A stretch of 64,000 nucleotides of DNA from Microthyrium microscopicum (GCA_010405405.1 MU004231.1:1233736-1297735); one strand, 5' to 3'; counted from the first letter of the stretch, positions 12,537-25,322 are shown. Notes: a model not told the origin generated them from the letters alone. Program-made: numbers and translations.

Positions 12537-15500
12537 ATGGCCGTTACTGAGTTGGACGGGGTGTGGAACGATCTGGATCGGTAAGTGAACCCTCTCCTTG
12601 CTTGCCGAATCGGGCCTTGCTAATGTCGGTTTTAGGACGCTTGTATGTCGCCGTTGGCGTGTTTCTGGAGGCCCTCACTAATTCTATAGGGCCAACTGTT
12701 TATGATGGGCTTTGATGGTACTACAGTAACACCTCAAATACGTGAATTGATACAAAGCCATCATATCGGATCTATTTTGTTGACCGCCAAGAATTTACAA
12801 AGTAACTCTCCCAGGTTGCTTTGATATCTTCATCATGCTTATAAGCTTTAGGTGCGGAACATACAACCTCTTTGATATATGAACTACAGAAAACCGCATA
12901 TGATTCAGGACATCCAGTTCCCTTACTTATTGGACTCGATCAAGAGAATGGAGGAGTTAATAGCTTGTTCGACGAGATTTATATCCGTCAATATCCCAGC
13001 GCAATGGGCATCGCCGCAACTAGATCTAAAGAGCTAGCATTTGACGTTGCGAAAGCAACAGGAGAAGAGATATCAGTAAGCACTCCATGGAAAGCTATCA
13101 TCTCTGCCGGTATCTTTGATGTTCTACTGAAATGGTGCTATCACAAAGTATCGCGGAGCACTTTGGTGGATATCAAACCTGCCAGGCCTTGTATTGGCTA
13201 CAGTAACATCTTCTATATTGAATTAAGCTGACCGACAAATCAGGCATGTGGAATCAATCTGGTGATGGGGCCATGTCTGGATGTGCTCACAAATGCGCGA
13301 AATCAACCATTAGGCGTAAGAACAACTGGAGATGGTAGGTTGAGTTTTGGACCAAAAGGAATAGAAGGCTAATCAAAACAGATCCCCAGCAAGTATCAGA
13401 TTTCGGTATTGCCTCTATGCAAGGCTACAAAGCTGCAGGATTATCAACAATGGGAAAGCATTTTCCATCTTACGGTAATCTAGAGTTTCTCGGATCAGCA
13501 TTAGATGTTCCTATCATTACAGAATCCCTGGAACAACTGCAACTAAGTGCTTTGGTACCATTTCGAAATGCAATCAACCTCGGTCTAGATGCCATGATGG
13601 TAGGTGGATGTGCCATGTCGTCAAAGGGTTTAGAAGTGATGCATGCCTGCCTATCAGACCAGGTTGTAGACGGTCTCTTACGCAAAGATCTACACTTTGA
13701 TGGTGTAGTAATATCCGAGTGTCTAGAGATGGAAGCGTTGAGCCACAACATTGGTGTTGGTGGAGGCACTGTCATGGCTGTAAACGCTGGATGTGATCTG
13801 ATATTGTTATGTCGGTCATTCAACGTGCAACAAGACGCTATTAGCGGACTCAAGTCAGGCATTCACAGCGCCATGATAACAATGCCTCGAATACAAAACT
13901 CACTAAGACGAGTACTGCAAATGAAAACAAAATGCACAACCTGGGAGAAGGCTCTCAATCCGCCAGGTTTACCCCTTCTTGGAACTTTACAACCAGCTCA
14001 CACAGCTTTATCCACCAAAGCTTACAACAACTCAATCACTATCGTTCGTGATCGAAACAACTACCTACCCCTGACCAATATCCTAGAGTCAGATGAAGAA
14101 CTATTACTACTTACGCCGCTGGTCAAACCGCTGGCAGCCTCTGCAGCAGCACGAGCTGTTATCGAGTCACTCGCGGTTGGATCACCAGAGCCAGCCGTAT
14201 GGGAACGAAGTGCTTCTGTCATGAGCGGTGAAAGAGTCTTTAGAGAGTTAGGTCGGTCTCTTGCTCGAAGAAGAAATGGAAGAGTACTACATACCTCATA
14301 CACAGCAAATGGACTCCGGCCACAACACGAGCAGCTAATCATAAGAGCTAGCGCAGTGATTGTGGTGACAGCGGATGCTAATCGGAATCTATATCAAACT
14401 GCTTTTGCAAAGCACGTTTCCCTGATGATGTCGCATGGCGAAGAGAAAGAAAAACCATTGATAGTCGTGGCTGTTTCATCGCCCTATGATCTGCTCGACG
14501 CCACCAAAATAGGGACATATGTGGTTACATACGATTTCACAGTACGTCCGTAGACACTATATGCGAAATTGCAAACTTACACCATCTAGGAAACTGCCAT
14601 GACAAGTCTCGTCAGAGTACTGTATGGAGACATCATCCCGTCCGGCTGTCTACCAGGCACCATCAGTCAGAGTCAACGGCTCGGGCCTGCACGCCAGCAC
14701 TGGCTAGTCGAGACCTTCAATGAAGACCGAGACTCCCACGCTCTCGACGCACTGATCAAAACCCTCATCGATGATACGCCCCAAGCCCAACGCATCGAGC
14801 TGTCCGGCGCCACCTCAACCTCACTCATCCTGCATCATCCCGACATTCTCGAGTCGCACTTTGTCGTGCGCAATAGCAGCACGCATGCGCTTTTTGGCTT
14901 CTGCGCTACTTACTTTTTCAAAAAGACCGGCACGGGCGTCATCGGCGCCCTCTTTGTCGACCCGGCCCGCCGCAAACTCTCCATTGGCCGCAGTCTGCAT
15001 AACCGCGCCATCAGCACGTTGCTGCAACGTGAGGGCTCCAAGCGCTTCCAGCTCGGTTCTAGACTGCCCTCTGTGTACTTGGGCATTCCCACAGACCACA
15101 GCATCGAACGCAAGAGACTGCGCTCGTGGTTCGCAAACATGGGCTGGAACACAGCGCTCGCGCGACCCCTCTGCAGCATGATTGCGCGCAACCTGGGCGA
15201 CTGGTCACCGCCCGAAGGCATGGCAGCCTCACTACAGAGCGCAGGCGCAGCCTTCGACCTAGTCTACGGCTGGGAGTTTGCGGGCCCAGTGCTAGACCAC
15301 ATAAAGTCGAGCAACCGACAAGGACTGGCAGAAGTGTATCAGTTGGCGCTCAAGGACAGTGGAGCATGCGGCATCATTCGAGCCAAGCGGCCAGAAGACG
15401 GTGCATTGCTGGGCACGGTAGTTCTGTATAATCAGCATTCTCAGCTGGCAGAGTATATCCCTGCGATCAAGGATCTCACTGAACTAGCAGGAGGTATAAG

Positions 15501-15799
15501 CTCGCCGGTCATAGCCCCTGGAGTTGGGGAATATTCGACTTTACTGCAAGGCTTGATTCTATTGGGTATGCGGCAAATTAAGCAGCAAGGCTGCACGGCG
15601 TGTGTATTGGACTATGTAAGTACATCCTCGTCAGAAGATGCTTGACTCGACATGCTACGGATATTATAGCTAACTTCACGTCTAGATGGATGGCGATGGA
15701 GGATTTGATGGTCTGTCCGCGATGGGTTTTTCGGTCCTGCACAAGTTTGATGAGGTCAGTTGCGATGCTACGACTTTCACTATGCAGCCTCCGAATTAA
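12537..15799 (+). CDS. nag3: Fungal Nag3-type fusion: GH3 (NagZ-like) domain plus GNAT acetyltransferase (925 aa)
   Basis: Eight exons fit: 12537-12580, 12636-12642 (7 nt), 12690-12801, 12852-13075, 13244-13334, 13382-14541, 14590-15615 and 15686-15799. They total 926 codons including the stop. Residues ~10-330 are a GH3 fold of the NagZ type (LGQLFMMGFDGT, PLLIGLDQENGGVN, MGKHFPSYGN, DAMMVGGCAMSS, GVVISECLEMEAL). A GH3 C-terminal-like part follows (~380-540). Residues ~600-900 carry a GNAT region with FVDPARRKLSIGRSLHNRAI, the acetyl-CoA pyrophosphate loop, and a less clear second GNAT-like half. GH3-GNAT proteins of this kind sit in GlcNAc clusters of other filamentous fungi (Nag3 of Trichoderma). 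The NagZ nucleophile block SDDL reads SECL and the Asp-Ser-His dyad loop is not seen, so ordinary hydrolase activity is uncertain. The chain has no signal peptide, so it acts inside the cell. Confidence 0.9.
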
Positions 15800-18700
15800 A
15801 TGAGTGGCAATTTGGTTAAGAGAGTTTCCTGGATAATGCTGCAGGAAGATGTTTCATGGCGTTCGATTTTATGTGTGGCTACTGCTACGTTGTGCTTTTC
15901 TTCGTTAATAGCGTGTTGATATTGGTCAATTGTTCATTGGGCGTTTATGCGGGCCGTGGGAAGTGCCTATTGCAGCGATAATATCTAGAGTAAGGCTGAG
16001 ATCTGCTCAAATCCAATAATTCTTGACATCCAACTGAATGCCAACGTAAAATACACTCCCATCAAGTGCGATATTTACCACTGCGCTTTATAAAGCTCAT
16101 ACTCTCTAAATCCCTCGGCATTCCACAAATATATCTACGTACTCTATGTGAAGTGAAGTAAGTAGTCGATAACAGAGCGTAGCGGATGGGAGTCAATGAG
16201 GCTGACAGAAGCGCGCCAGTTGACATCTTCTGTGCTTCCATCATCATCTTCTCTAACCGACAATAACCGCTCCCAATCTTGCTCCACGAGTATATCTGAC
16301 ATGTGAAATACATATCCGATGGAGGCGCACAACTTGAATTACCGAGCCGTCTTTTCTCCTAGCAGTGATATACGAAGAAACGCATAATTGCTTCTATCGT
16401 TCGCTCGAGCGCCAAAGATGTGCGCAACCAGGTTCAACAGCCTCTGTACCACGCAGCCTTAAACTTCCCGACCATCTTCAGCATCTTGATAGAATGGCCA
16501 AGTCCGAGCACCAATGACCATCCCTTAATCCATCGGCGCATCACTTTAGCGTCTAAGAGACATCAGCAAACCAAGGCGATCCCATGGCCTGCTACAGTAT
16601 TCAGTTCGCGCTCATAAACCACAGCCCATGCCATAGTCCGCGCAATAACCATCAGTCGCACAGGAATATGCGCAACCAACCACCATCCAAAGAATCGCAA
16701 AAGTTAACATAATAGTTTTCTCCACTGCCCATCACCTGTCCGCAATCCCGGTTCTGTCAAAGTGAGCAACTCAAAAGACCACACATGGATGTCCTGTCCT
16801 TCACCAGGCGCAACCAACCAAACACATGCGCCATGTATGCAAACTTCCCTTCCCTTCCCCGGAACAGAAGTTCAGAACAGCAAGTAGAACATGCCGTTGC
16901 AACGATTTGACTGGATAGAAATGTGGCTTGCATACTCGCAGCCGCTAGAGCTGTTGGGTGCGTGCTTCCATGCCGTCCGGCGTTCTTCTAGAAAGACGCT
17001 AGAAGCTCTTTCTGGAAGCATGTCCGAAGCAAACCGTTGACGCCACTGCAGTCATCGGCCGCTGCATGTCCGTTTGAGCCAATCATTGGAAATCTTGCGA
17101 TGCAGCCCCTTACTGGTAGGCCCCAATCCATGTTCGTGCTTGCTTGCGCCACCACGGGGTGTCCGGCGGCGACGGCGACTGGGGTCTTGGATGGACGGGG
17201 ATTGGCTGGGTGGTGCATGGTGAGATTGAAATGAGATTCAGAATAGGTAGAGATGGAGAATATTCCTGGGGAGAGGAGAGTCCGTGTAAGCTGGTTTGCT
17301 TGATTGTGGGTTCTTGCGCGCGTGGTTGTGTGTGACGCGAGAGGGATCGTTCTGGTTGGCGAGATTGAGAATGAAATGCCGAAATGCAGGCTAAACGTGT
17401 AAACCAATGGTAGGTCGTGGGGAAGATTGAGATGCGTTTGGATGGAAATTTATGAGAAAGATTGGCTCTGTAGCTACATTTCGGATCCAAGATCAAGCGG
17501 ATCAGGTCCCGCGTTGGCGTGTATGCATGCCAGTTGTACTCACCTTCCAATCGTAGATAACCGTTTCACGATGCTGCAGTTGTTAATCTATCTGGTACAT
17601 ATTCCGCCCCGGCTGCCCAGTTCCGCAGCCTGGAGACAGTGGTGTAGATTTTGACAACTGGCAGGTTGATTGTGATGATGTGGTAAAAGATTCATGTCAT
17701 GGCTTGGGAACAAGGGTGTCGGTTGGTCAGTGTGGAAAAGCCATAAGGGTCCTGACAAGTTTGACAAGTGTGGAGGTGACAAACATGGCGTTGAATAAAT
17801 GAACTTTATTTTAGGTATTGTTGTCAGTGCGGATGATTAGTATTTCAGCCGCCACTTCTGATGACCTGCTAAAAGGTCCTATCACTTGAGGTTCGAGGAG
17901 GGAGACTCGAGAGAAATGCCAGTGTGATCTAAATTTAGAACCCACCTGGTGTTTTTGGCGATATGGCTGCTTTTGACCGAGCAGTGGCTTTTTATTCGAT
18001 TCATAACGTTGAAAATAGAAACAAATTGTATGGAAGATAGGAGCGTCTGGTCAGCCTAATAATCAACTTTGATGTTATGGCAGAGAGTGCTCCGGTGTAC
18101 CACTCATCGGATAAAGCACCAGAGATCTTCGTACCTTCCACCCCACGCTCACACGACAGATGCCATGGGCCATGGCTACCATGTTGTGAGATGATATGGC
18201 TCGATCAAGAGAAGCAACAGGACATCTGTTCAGTGTCAGCCTTGCCGCACCATCTGACGTACCTGACCATAATGGGTCAGTTTACAACCACGTTTTGCCT
18301 CAGTTCCTTTTTTTGGTTGGCTTAGTGATGTATGAACTTGCAGCCAGAAGGCAAAATATGTATCAAAGGCCAACGACTTGAGGCCAATGAATAGTTTTTG
18401 GACCTGACACGATGAAAGGATTCGGGAAATCCTTGCCCATGAGGCCAATAGAGAGCACAGCCATGACGATGAGGCTCAGGAACATTTTGGCACGACGAGA
18501 ATATTGATATTAGACTTCCGCATTGGGCAATGCGGATAGAATCCTGGCTAGTAAGCAGATAACAGGCAAGGCCCGCTATATGATCCACATATCCGACCTA
18601 ATAACCGGTCTAGCAGGTGTATGGTACAAGGCCCTAGCAGTAAACTTTGAACGAAACAAGAAGATCCCGAGGGATATCCGGAAAATCAGAGTATGGTTCT

Positions 18701-20331
18701 TTGATTTGAGAGTTCAGCATGATGTTGAAGTGCATGGCAAATAAGTGTGTTTCGGGATGTTATAGATGGCTGATTATCAGCATCAAATGACATGTCTTTG
18801 TGCTATAAGCTGCAGACCAAATATGAGCACTCTCTGACCTTACGCCACATTTAATGCTGGTCAAATGCTTGCGACGGCTTTCTACCCCGGGTGAGATCAA
18901 TGTTGAAGAAGGGTAAACACAAGCAGACACCGCCCTTGATGGAGGGATTCACCAATCAGCGAGCTTAGAGTGGTTGAAGCGGAGGTGAGGATGGGCAGCT
19001 GGGAGCGTGAAACAGCAGGATGAACAGTCCACGGTCTTGTGAAGGATGAATAGCTATGCTCCTACCTAGTAGGTAGAGTGAGTGACGGTCAAGGCAGGCA
19101 AAAGGACAGGGAGGAGGGCGTACGGACCCTCTTTCTTCAGGCTTTGGTGCGTGAGGACCGTGCAGTGATAGGATACAAGTATCATGTATGTCAAGTAATG
19201 ATTTTCAGATTGCATATCTGAGCCAGATTTGTGGACAAGACTTGACCGAGTGAAGTGGATGTCTCGATGATTCGAAGAAAAAGGAAAGCAAAGGGCCTCT
19301 GCTTGTTACATGGGGCCTTCTACAGCCGTTAGAGCGTTAGAGCTCGTAGAGTGGCCAAGCGATGCAAGGCTAGGACTGGATCAGGCAGGGCGGTAGAAGA
19401 CGCTGTACAGGTTCTAGCGTTCTGTTGAGTGCATCCTTCTTGGTCTAGTTTGGCCAGCATGGAGCCAGCATGCATCAGGGATCCTGGACGGGCCGCCTCG
19501 AGGGTTGGCAGTTAGTAGTTGATGGTGGTAGTTTAGTGGCAGTTTTTGGTGGAAAAGTACGAAGTACGGGCAGAGGTTCAGTGTATGGTGTTGGGGTGGA
19601 ATTGGGGATGAAGAAGGAGGAGGAATGGGGATTGGAGTTGTGGGAAGACTTCCTAGAAGAGACAAGGAACAAAAGCACAAGCATCAAGAGGCGTACTCCG
19701 AAGCCTTTTGACCTTTTGGCCTTCATACTCTAATACTAATGATTTGGTAGCAGTATGTAAATACAAACTGAATATGTATCGGGTGGCCTGCTCAATGCTT
19801 CCTTCTTAATCTTTTCTACCTTGACTTATTATCATTGTTGATCCACCTGCCTTGCCTTTACTCCTGCAAGTTTCCCGCCAAACCACCGGCGCTGCCTCCG
19901 AGATCCCATCTCCAACCATTTTTACTCGTCTGCACCGTTATCGATACTGTACTCGACGCCGTTGCTTGCGCCATCTATTATTACTGCGCTACCACTGTAC
20001 AGTACATCTGGTGGCTGATTTTCGACCCTACAGTACAGTACTGTGTTGTACTTCCCCAGTACAAAAGTACTTAACTGTCTCTCAAGGGCCTGCTCGGTGC
20101 TCACTCTTTCGCCCGTGACGCCGCAGTATCCACGCTTTATTGCTCCTCCTTCCCACATCTTGGGATCTTACCTTGCCTCCTACATCCACTACCATCTTCT
20201 CCCTCTAAACTACTTCTCGCCTCCACTTTCTTTTCTTCCTCTCCCTCTCCTTCCACTCACCCGCTACTTTACACAGTCGCCATTTCGTGGATCTGCATGT
20301 CGATATTCTTGCCGCGCTTCACCTGCCCGTC
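15800..20331. other. 4.5-kb intergenic region upstream of the Ndt80-like gene
   Basis: No frame with recognisable domains was found on either strand. The part from about 19.8 kb to the start codon looks like a long pyrimidine-rich leader with several upstream ATGs, and probably belongs to the ron1 transcript. The stretch 16-19.7 kb shows short frames with low-complexity translations only. Long upstream regions are common for fungal regulators, so this may be regulatory DNA, or it may hide a non-coding transcript. Confidence 0.5.
19997..20070. promoter_or_regulatory. Cluster of seven GTAC cores in the ron1 leader
   Basis: Seven GTAC tetranucleotides occur within 74 bp, including GTACAGTAC and CAGTACAGTACTG, some arranged as overlapping palindromes. 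GTAC is the core of known fungal copper-response sites and of SBP-type sites. No factor can be assigned from sequence alone. Confidence 0.4.
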
Positions 20332-22057
20332 ATGGACGGTTACGATAGTATTGCGCTGCATCCCTACTCGATGCCAGGACCGGTAGCCCCTCCTCCATCA
20401 GATATGCTCGCAATGTCAAATATGCCAACCGGAGCCATGCTACCATACGACACTCTGGATCAGCACTCCAATTACGACGTAGAAACCTATGCTGGGTAAG
20501 CTACTGCACAGGGCATTATCTTCCGAAACGAAACAGTTATTAACATCGAGTAGGAGCGAAGACGCAAGCCAGTACGGTGCACCCCTCGGTCTCCAACCAC
20601 CAACATCCGCCGGTCTAAAGCGCTATTCCGGAGGCTACGATGATGCTTTCTCGGACGTCCTCAGTACCTTTGATCCAACTATGCAGGGCGAGCCAAGCCA
20701 ACTCGAGAGCTCCTCAATCGACCGAGATCATAAACTCCTCTCCTTCTCCACTCCTTCCCTATCGCATCCTATTCTAGATTACACTTTCCGCCCCACATCA
20801 ATATCACTCTCCGCGCAGTTACATGGAATGTTCTTCCTCGCCGAATCCGCATTTCCGAACCCATCCGAATCGGCCACGCAGACTGAGCTCACCTGCTACA
20901 GGCGCAACCTGTTCCAAGTTACTGGAAGTTTGGCAATACCAAGAGCAATGCGCTACGTGATGAATGATCAAGGAGAGCAAATTCCCATTGTCTCGCAGGA
21001 GCTCACAATATCTGCAACGGAAACTGTTGAGGGGCATGCCGTCAAGATAATTTGTGTGCCTTGGAAAACCCCAGCAACGAGCGTCCCATCATCAGAGGAC
21101 AAGACTGAAAAGGAACCTATGTCAATGCCAATAGATCTTTCCGCTGGACAAGAAGTCGACCCCGATTATGCAACTATCCCAATAGCCTGGAAACGTCTGC
21201 AATTTCGGATAGCTACCGCAAACAATGGGAGGAGAAAAGAACTACAGCAGCATTTTGTAGTTCGGCTAAAAGTCATGGCTACCTTGGCCAATGGTAACTG
21301 TGTAAATATATGCGAGATTCGCTCTGGAGCCATCATTGTGCGAGGGCGGAGTCCCCGGAATTTCCAATCAAGAAAAGATATGCCCATCAGTGGAAGCGGC
21401 TCATTTGGACGCAGGCGAGAGCAAGTAAATCGAACCTCTACAGGCGATTCAAATGTTCCTCAGCCCAAGACAGAGCGTGCTACGCCAAACAACCTCGAAA
21501 TTCCTCAGATGCCATTTACATTTGAATCAGGTCTTTCGCCCGACTTGGTATTTGACTGGAAGATGCCTATGAACACAACCGGCGCAATGACTGCATTACC
21601 GTCTGCATTCGCTGTACAAAATACTGGAGCGGCACCATACGCACAATCAACTCCTGATCTCAAGCATACACCACATACACCACGCGTACCAGCGCGACAG
21701 CCAATCAATCTCTCCCTGGTCGAGGATGACTCCCGTGCCGGCACTACGACTTTTATCACAACCTCTCAGCCTCACCGAATGACAAACTCTGCATCGCCTG
21801 TTGCAAATCCTGCCAAACGGGCCCGAATTCATCGTTCGCAACCACGAACACCATCATTCTCATTAGGCCCTCTTACTACTAGTGATGAGTCTGCGGATAC
21901 TCTTTACGAGTACTTCCCGCTTGGTCTTGATGACTGGATGCCTCCCGTTGATGCTGTCTACAGACCCCACGTAGTACATCACACTAATCTGCCCGCGGAT
22001 CCGAAGGCCATCAAGAACAAAAGCAAGCGCTATTTTTCCGAGGTTCATTCCGTTTGA
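20332..22057 (+). CDS. ron1: Ndt80/PhoG-like transcription factor, RON1 type (555 aa)
   Basis: Nuclear regulator with an Ndt80 (p53-like Ig fold) DNA-binding domain. Two exons, 20332-20495 and 20554-22057, with a 58-nt intron, give 555 residues. The domain spans roughly residues 130-330. It shows LTCYRRNLFQVTG (167-179), the IPIAWKRLQFR strand, GRRKELQQHFVVRLKV, and the basic loop GRSPRNFQSRKD (319-330). The N-terminus is Pro/Met-rich, and the C-terminus is Ser/Thr/Pro-rich with a basic patch NPAKRARIHRSQPR that could serve as a nuclear signal. In Trichoderma the Ndt80-like factor RON1 sits in the GlcNAc cluster and controls it; the same location here, between nag3 and the kinase, supports that role. 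It converges on the kinase gene. Confidence 0.9.
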
Positions 22058-23496
22058 TGGCTGGGCAAAACCGCTTGGTTGATTCAGCAGTCTACCAGGT
22101 GTGGGCGGACCGACTAGCCTCGTAAGGCTTAGCAGTTGAATATTGCAGCAACAGGATTCGCGCAATTATCAAGATCCGGACCTGACCGACCCCATGAAAC
22201 GGATGCCTACGACCTCTGGTCTGGAGGGTCCCAGCAAGCTTCGTGTCCACTGAGCAGTCTCTCCGAGGTATTCGGGATGACTGCGATCGGATCCGCACGC
22301 ATCACCAGGGGATGAATAGTCGCACACCTCCCTGCTCCTTCCTAAAACGGAAGCGCATCAAAAAATCTAGACTTTGCCCTCGAGGAACCCGATTTGGATG
22401 AGGCAGCTTGGTGCTTATGCTTGGTGTACGTCTGATTATGACGACGGTTGAGTACAACGACCATGCTCAACAACTCACGATACTCTGCAATTCATTATCA
22501 TACGCCCCCACGATGCCTCGCTGGCGTCGACGAAGCTATTTTAGCTTGTCTATTTTCATTTGCATACCATGGCGTTTCTGGGGTTACCCGCATCTACGAA
22601 TTGGATCCGGAATCCATCGATACCAAGGGTTATTCTTGAGCCATCAAACTTTTTTGCAGCGACACGGCATGGGATTTTGGTCAAGCCTGCTTAGGCTCCT
22701 GGTCAGAAAGCTTTACACGCCACGTTTTTATGACCTCTATATCTGTTTCCGCTTGTTAATTCTGAACTACTCGTTCTATTCCCCCAAACTTTCCCAGAGA
22801 TTTGATAGTAGTAGCTTACTTCCCGATATGATTAAGGGAAGCTGTAATGATAATCGAACGCATTGAATAGCAGCTGATGTCTTTGTACATGAATTACCAC
22901 AAAAACTCTCTCCACATTCTTGCTATGGTTCTTACTGGGTGTATCCTTGGTGCTTTTAATCTATTCTGCGCTTACCTTGTGTCGTACCCCTGATTAGTCT
23001 GACCTCCCAAGACGCATGTTCCTGACCAGTGTGGAGGATCTGATGGCGTTGTGAATCCTGCTGTATGTGCTTACACTTGGCCTAAGCCAGCGCTGACTAT
23101 CTTCAGCCTCGTCTGGACTAGGTATTACCTGCGACTCTGCAGTGTGATGGTGTTGAAGTGGCTAGGTATGCTCACTATCATTGAGATCACTACCAACAAT
23201 CCAGTAGACGACGTTTCCGCCCTGAGTCCAGGAACGCAGGATTCAAAAACTCGTCACTGGGCAATCCTTTGAAACATCGGTGACAGCCGCAACGAGCAGT
23301 AATTCAGCTCTATTTTTGGCTATATCTCAAAAAAATGCATCTGGAGTATCGTTCGTCAAATCATATCTAATGCCAAAATGCGGAAATCCACCATTCCCTT
23401 CCAGTTTCTTTGCCAGACAATGACAAAGCCCTTCCTTATCATAGCACACACACACACGCCATAAAAAATGTTGAAAAACACCAAGTCTGAAGAAAC
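22058..23496. other. Convergent intergenic region between ron1 and hxk3
   Basis: About 1.4 kb between two convergent stop codons. The longest frame (22408-22866, plus) has no family features. A short (AC)n run lies near 23447-23460. A real gene here is possible but not supported. Confidence 0.5.
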
Positions 23497-25322
23497 TCAT
23501 CCTTCTATTCCCTCTAAACATCCCACCGCCACTGCGGCACCATATATCGCACTCTCGACTGCAATCTCCAGCTCCACCGTCTGCGAGCCATGCATCAACG
23601 CGTCCAGCGTCCTTTGTGTCCGCGCGCGAAAGTCGGGATAGCGCTCGATTACGCTGCCGTTGCAGCCGATTGCCACTCTCTCTTTCACATCTGCATCCTT
23701 TGCTGGCACTTTGTCCTCTGAGCTGTTGCGGAGCTGGCACATGGCATGGATGCCTGCCGCTAGTAGACTTGCTGCTCGTCGCGTGATAAGCTGGACTACT
23801 CGCTGTACCAATTGCCTCTCTTCCGATGTCATTATACACGGGAAGGCGTCTGATAGCGCAGTGCTGTCCGCATCAACGTCAATGGCTGCGAGCACACCTG
23901 CGTCCAGCACATATGCCTCCTCCAGTCCTCTTGGTACATCCCCACCGAAAAGCCCCGCCTCTTTCACGGCGTCTAGCAGTACGAGGCGTACCAATTCGCC
24001 GATATACCGTCCACTGATCCTATATTCAAAGGGCTGAAAATCAGGCATCGGATGTGCGACGTTCAGCGCTGCGTCCCAGCGCGTAGCTGGCAACAGGTCA
24101 TTGCCAAACATGCTAAACTCGCTATTCACAAGCACATGTTTCGCCTGCTGCATCCAGACAGCCGGTCGAGAAGCGAATTTGGACGGTGAGAGCGCTGAGA
24201 CGGGTAAGATGATGGACATGTTTGTGCCAGTGCCGAGAATGAGGCCGAAGCGAGTGGTGGGATTTGTGTAAGCGCAGGACAGGAGGGTAGCGGAACCGTC
24301 GTTTATTATTGCGTCCATTCGGACTGGTAGAGACTGAAAGCAATTGTCAATAAATCGTTGGAAAGGGTAATGGAGATGGGGTGGAAAGAGGGAGTGTTTA
24401 CTTTTCGTGAGCAGGCGCGCATTATTAGTTCGGTGAGATCTGTGCCTGCGACGCCGTGGGTGGCGCTGAAGCCTTTGCCCATTGCTAGTAGGCGGCCTGT
24501 TCGTATTGATGTTTCTCTGGAGGGGACGTTAGAGACGGGTTTATCGAAGATTTCGTTTGTTGGAACATACTCTAGGGGAAAGGACCATGCTACTCCCATG
24601 GCATATATTCCGTCTCCATGCGCTTCCCGCACCTCTGGCTGATTGACGACCGTCTCTATTCCTTCAGCCATCCAGTCGAAAAAGTCATGTCCTTTGAGTG
24701 CTCGTACGCGAGAGTCGATTTTGAATGTAGTCATCTTGACTATGCGCATTTTGCTACCCTCTTCCGCCATAGAGCTGCCGCTCAAGTTGACGAGAGCAAC
24801 ACGAAAGTTTGTGCCTCCTACATCTAGCGCCAGGTAACTCCCAGATTCCATGCCTGTGGGTAATGTGTGATTGTACGAGGGAAGCATGCACATATTGCTC
24901 GAGGCTAACTTTTCCCGAAATTGCGCTTGTAGACCCTCCGATAGTTCTAATAATTGCTTTGTTTCCAGCTGTGACTCGAATGCCTCGGTGACATTTTGTA
25001 AGAACGATTGTAGGCCTGTTTTCGTGGATATGCCATTTTCCAGTTTGTCTTCTGTAGAATATCGAGGGGATGACGTTTGACTTGAATCTAGTGTGGATAT
25101 GTGTTTCGACTTGGGCGAGCTAAAGGGCGACATGGCGATGAGAGATTGGTGGAAGCGGCGGAGGAGTGCGGGGAGCATGTCTTTGCATTTGGTGCAAGTC
25201 GTAGAGAGTGAGTTTATGATGGACAGAATGTGGTCCCAGATATGCAGCATTGGCATTGGGAAATGTGATGTACCGAGTAGGGCGTTGCGAGCGGATAGTG
25301 TGTGTATGACTGGGAGGTTCAA
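23497..25322 (-). CDS. hxk3: Hexokinase-family GlcNAc kinase (HXK3 type), about 585 aa
   Basis: Sugar kinase of the hexokinase fold; in this cluster its expected substrate is GlcNAc, giving GlcNAc-6-P. Exons 25322-24402 and 24333-23497 join across a 68-nt intron as ACSRK/SLPVRMDAIINDG. Landmarks on the 585-residue chain: MLPSYNHTLPTGMESG (~146-161), phosphate loop LALDVGGTNFRV (164-175), AWSFPLEY, catalytic Asp319 in IINDG, where glucose hexokinases have NDTVG, and adenosine motif LILGTGTNMS (338-347). The change at NDTVG and the cluster position favour a GlcNAc kinase rather than a housekeeping glucokinase. The N-terminus is ~100 residues longer than usual and poorly conserved, so the true start may be a later Met such as residue 23, 25 or 64. 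Transcribed toward ron1. Confidence 0.88.

Noticed and set aside
12581-12689. A single 109-nt intron in the GH3-GNAT gene
   Set aside because: It puts the next exon into an early stop, while the 7-nt microexon restores the conserved frame.
22408-22866. 152-codon plus-strand frame after ron1
   Set aside because: No recognisable domain or coding-like composition, in a convergent intergenic region; not supported as a gene.
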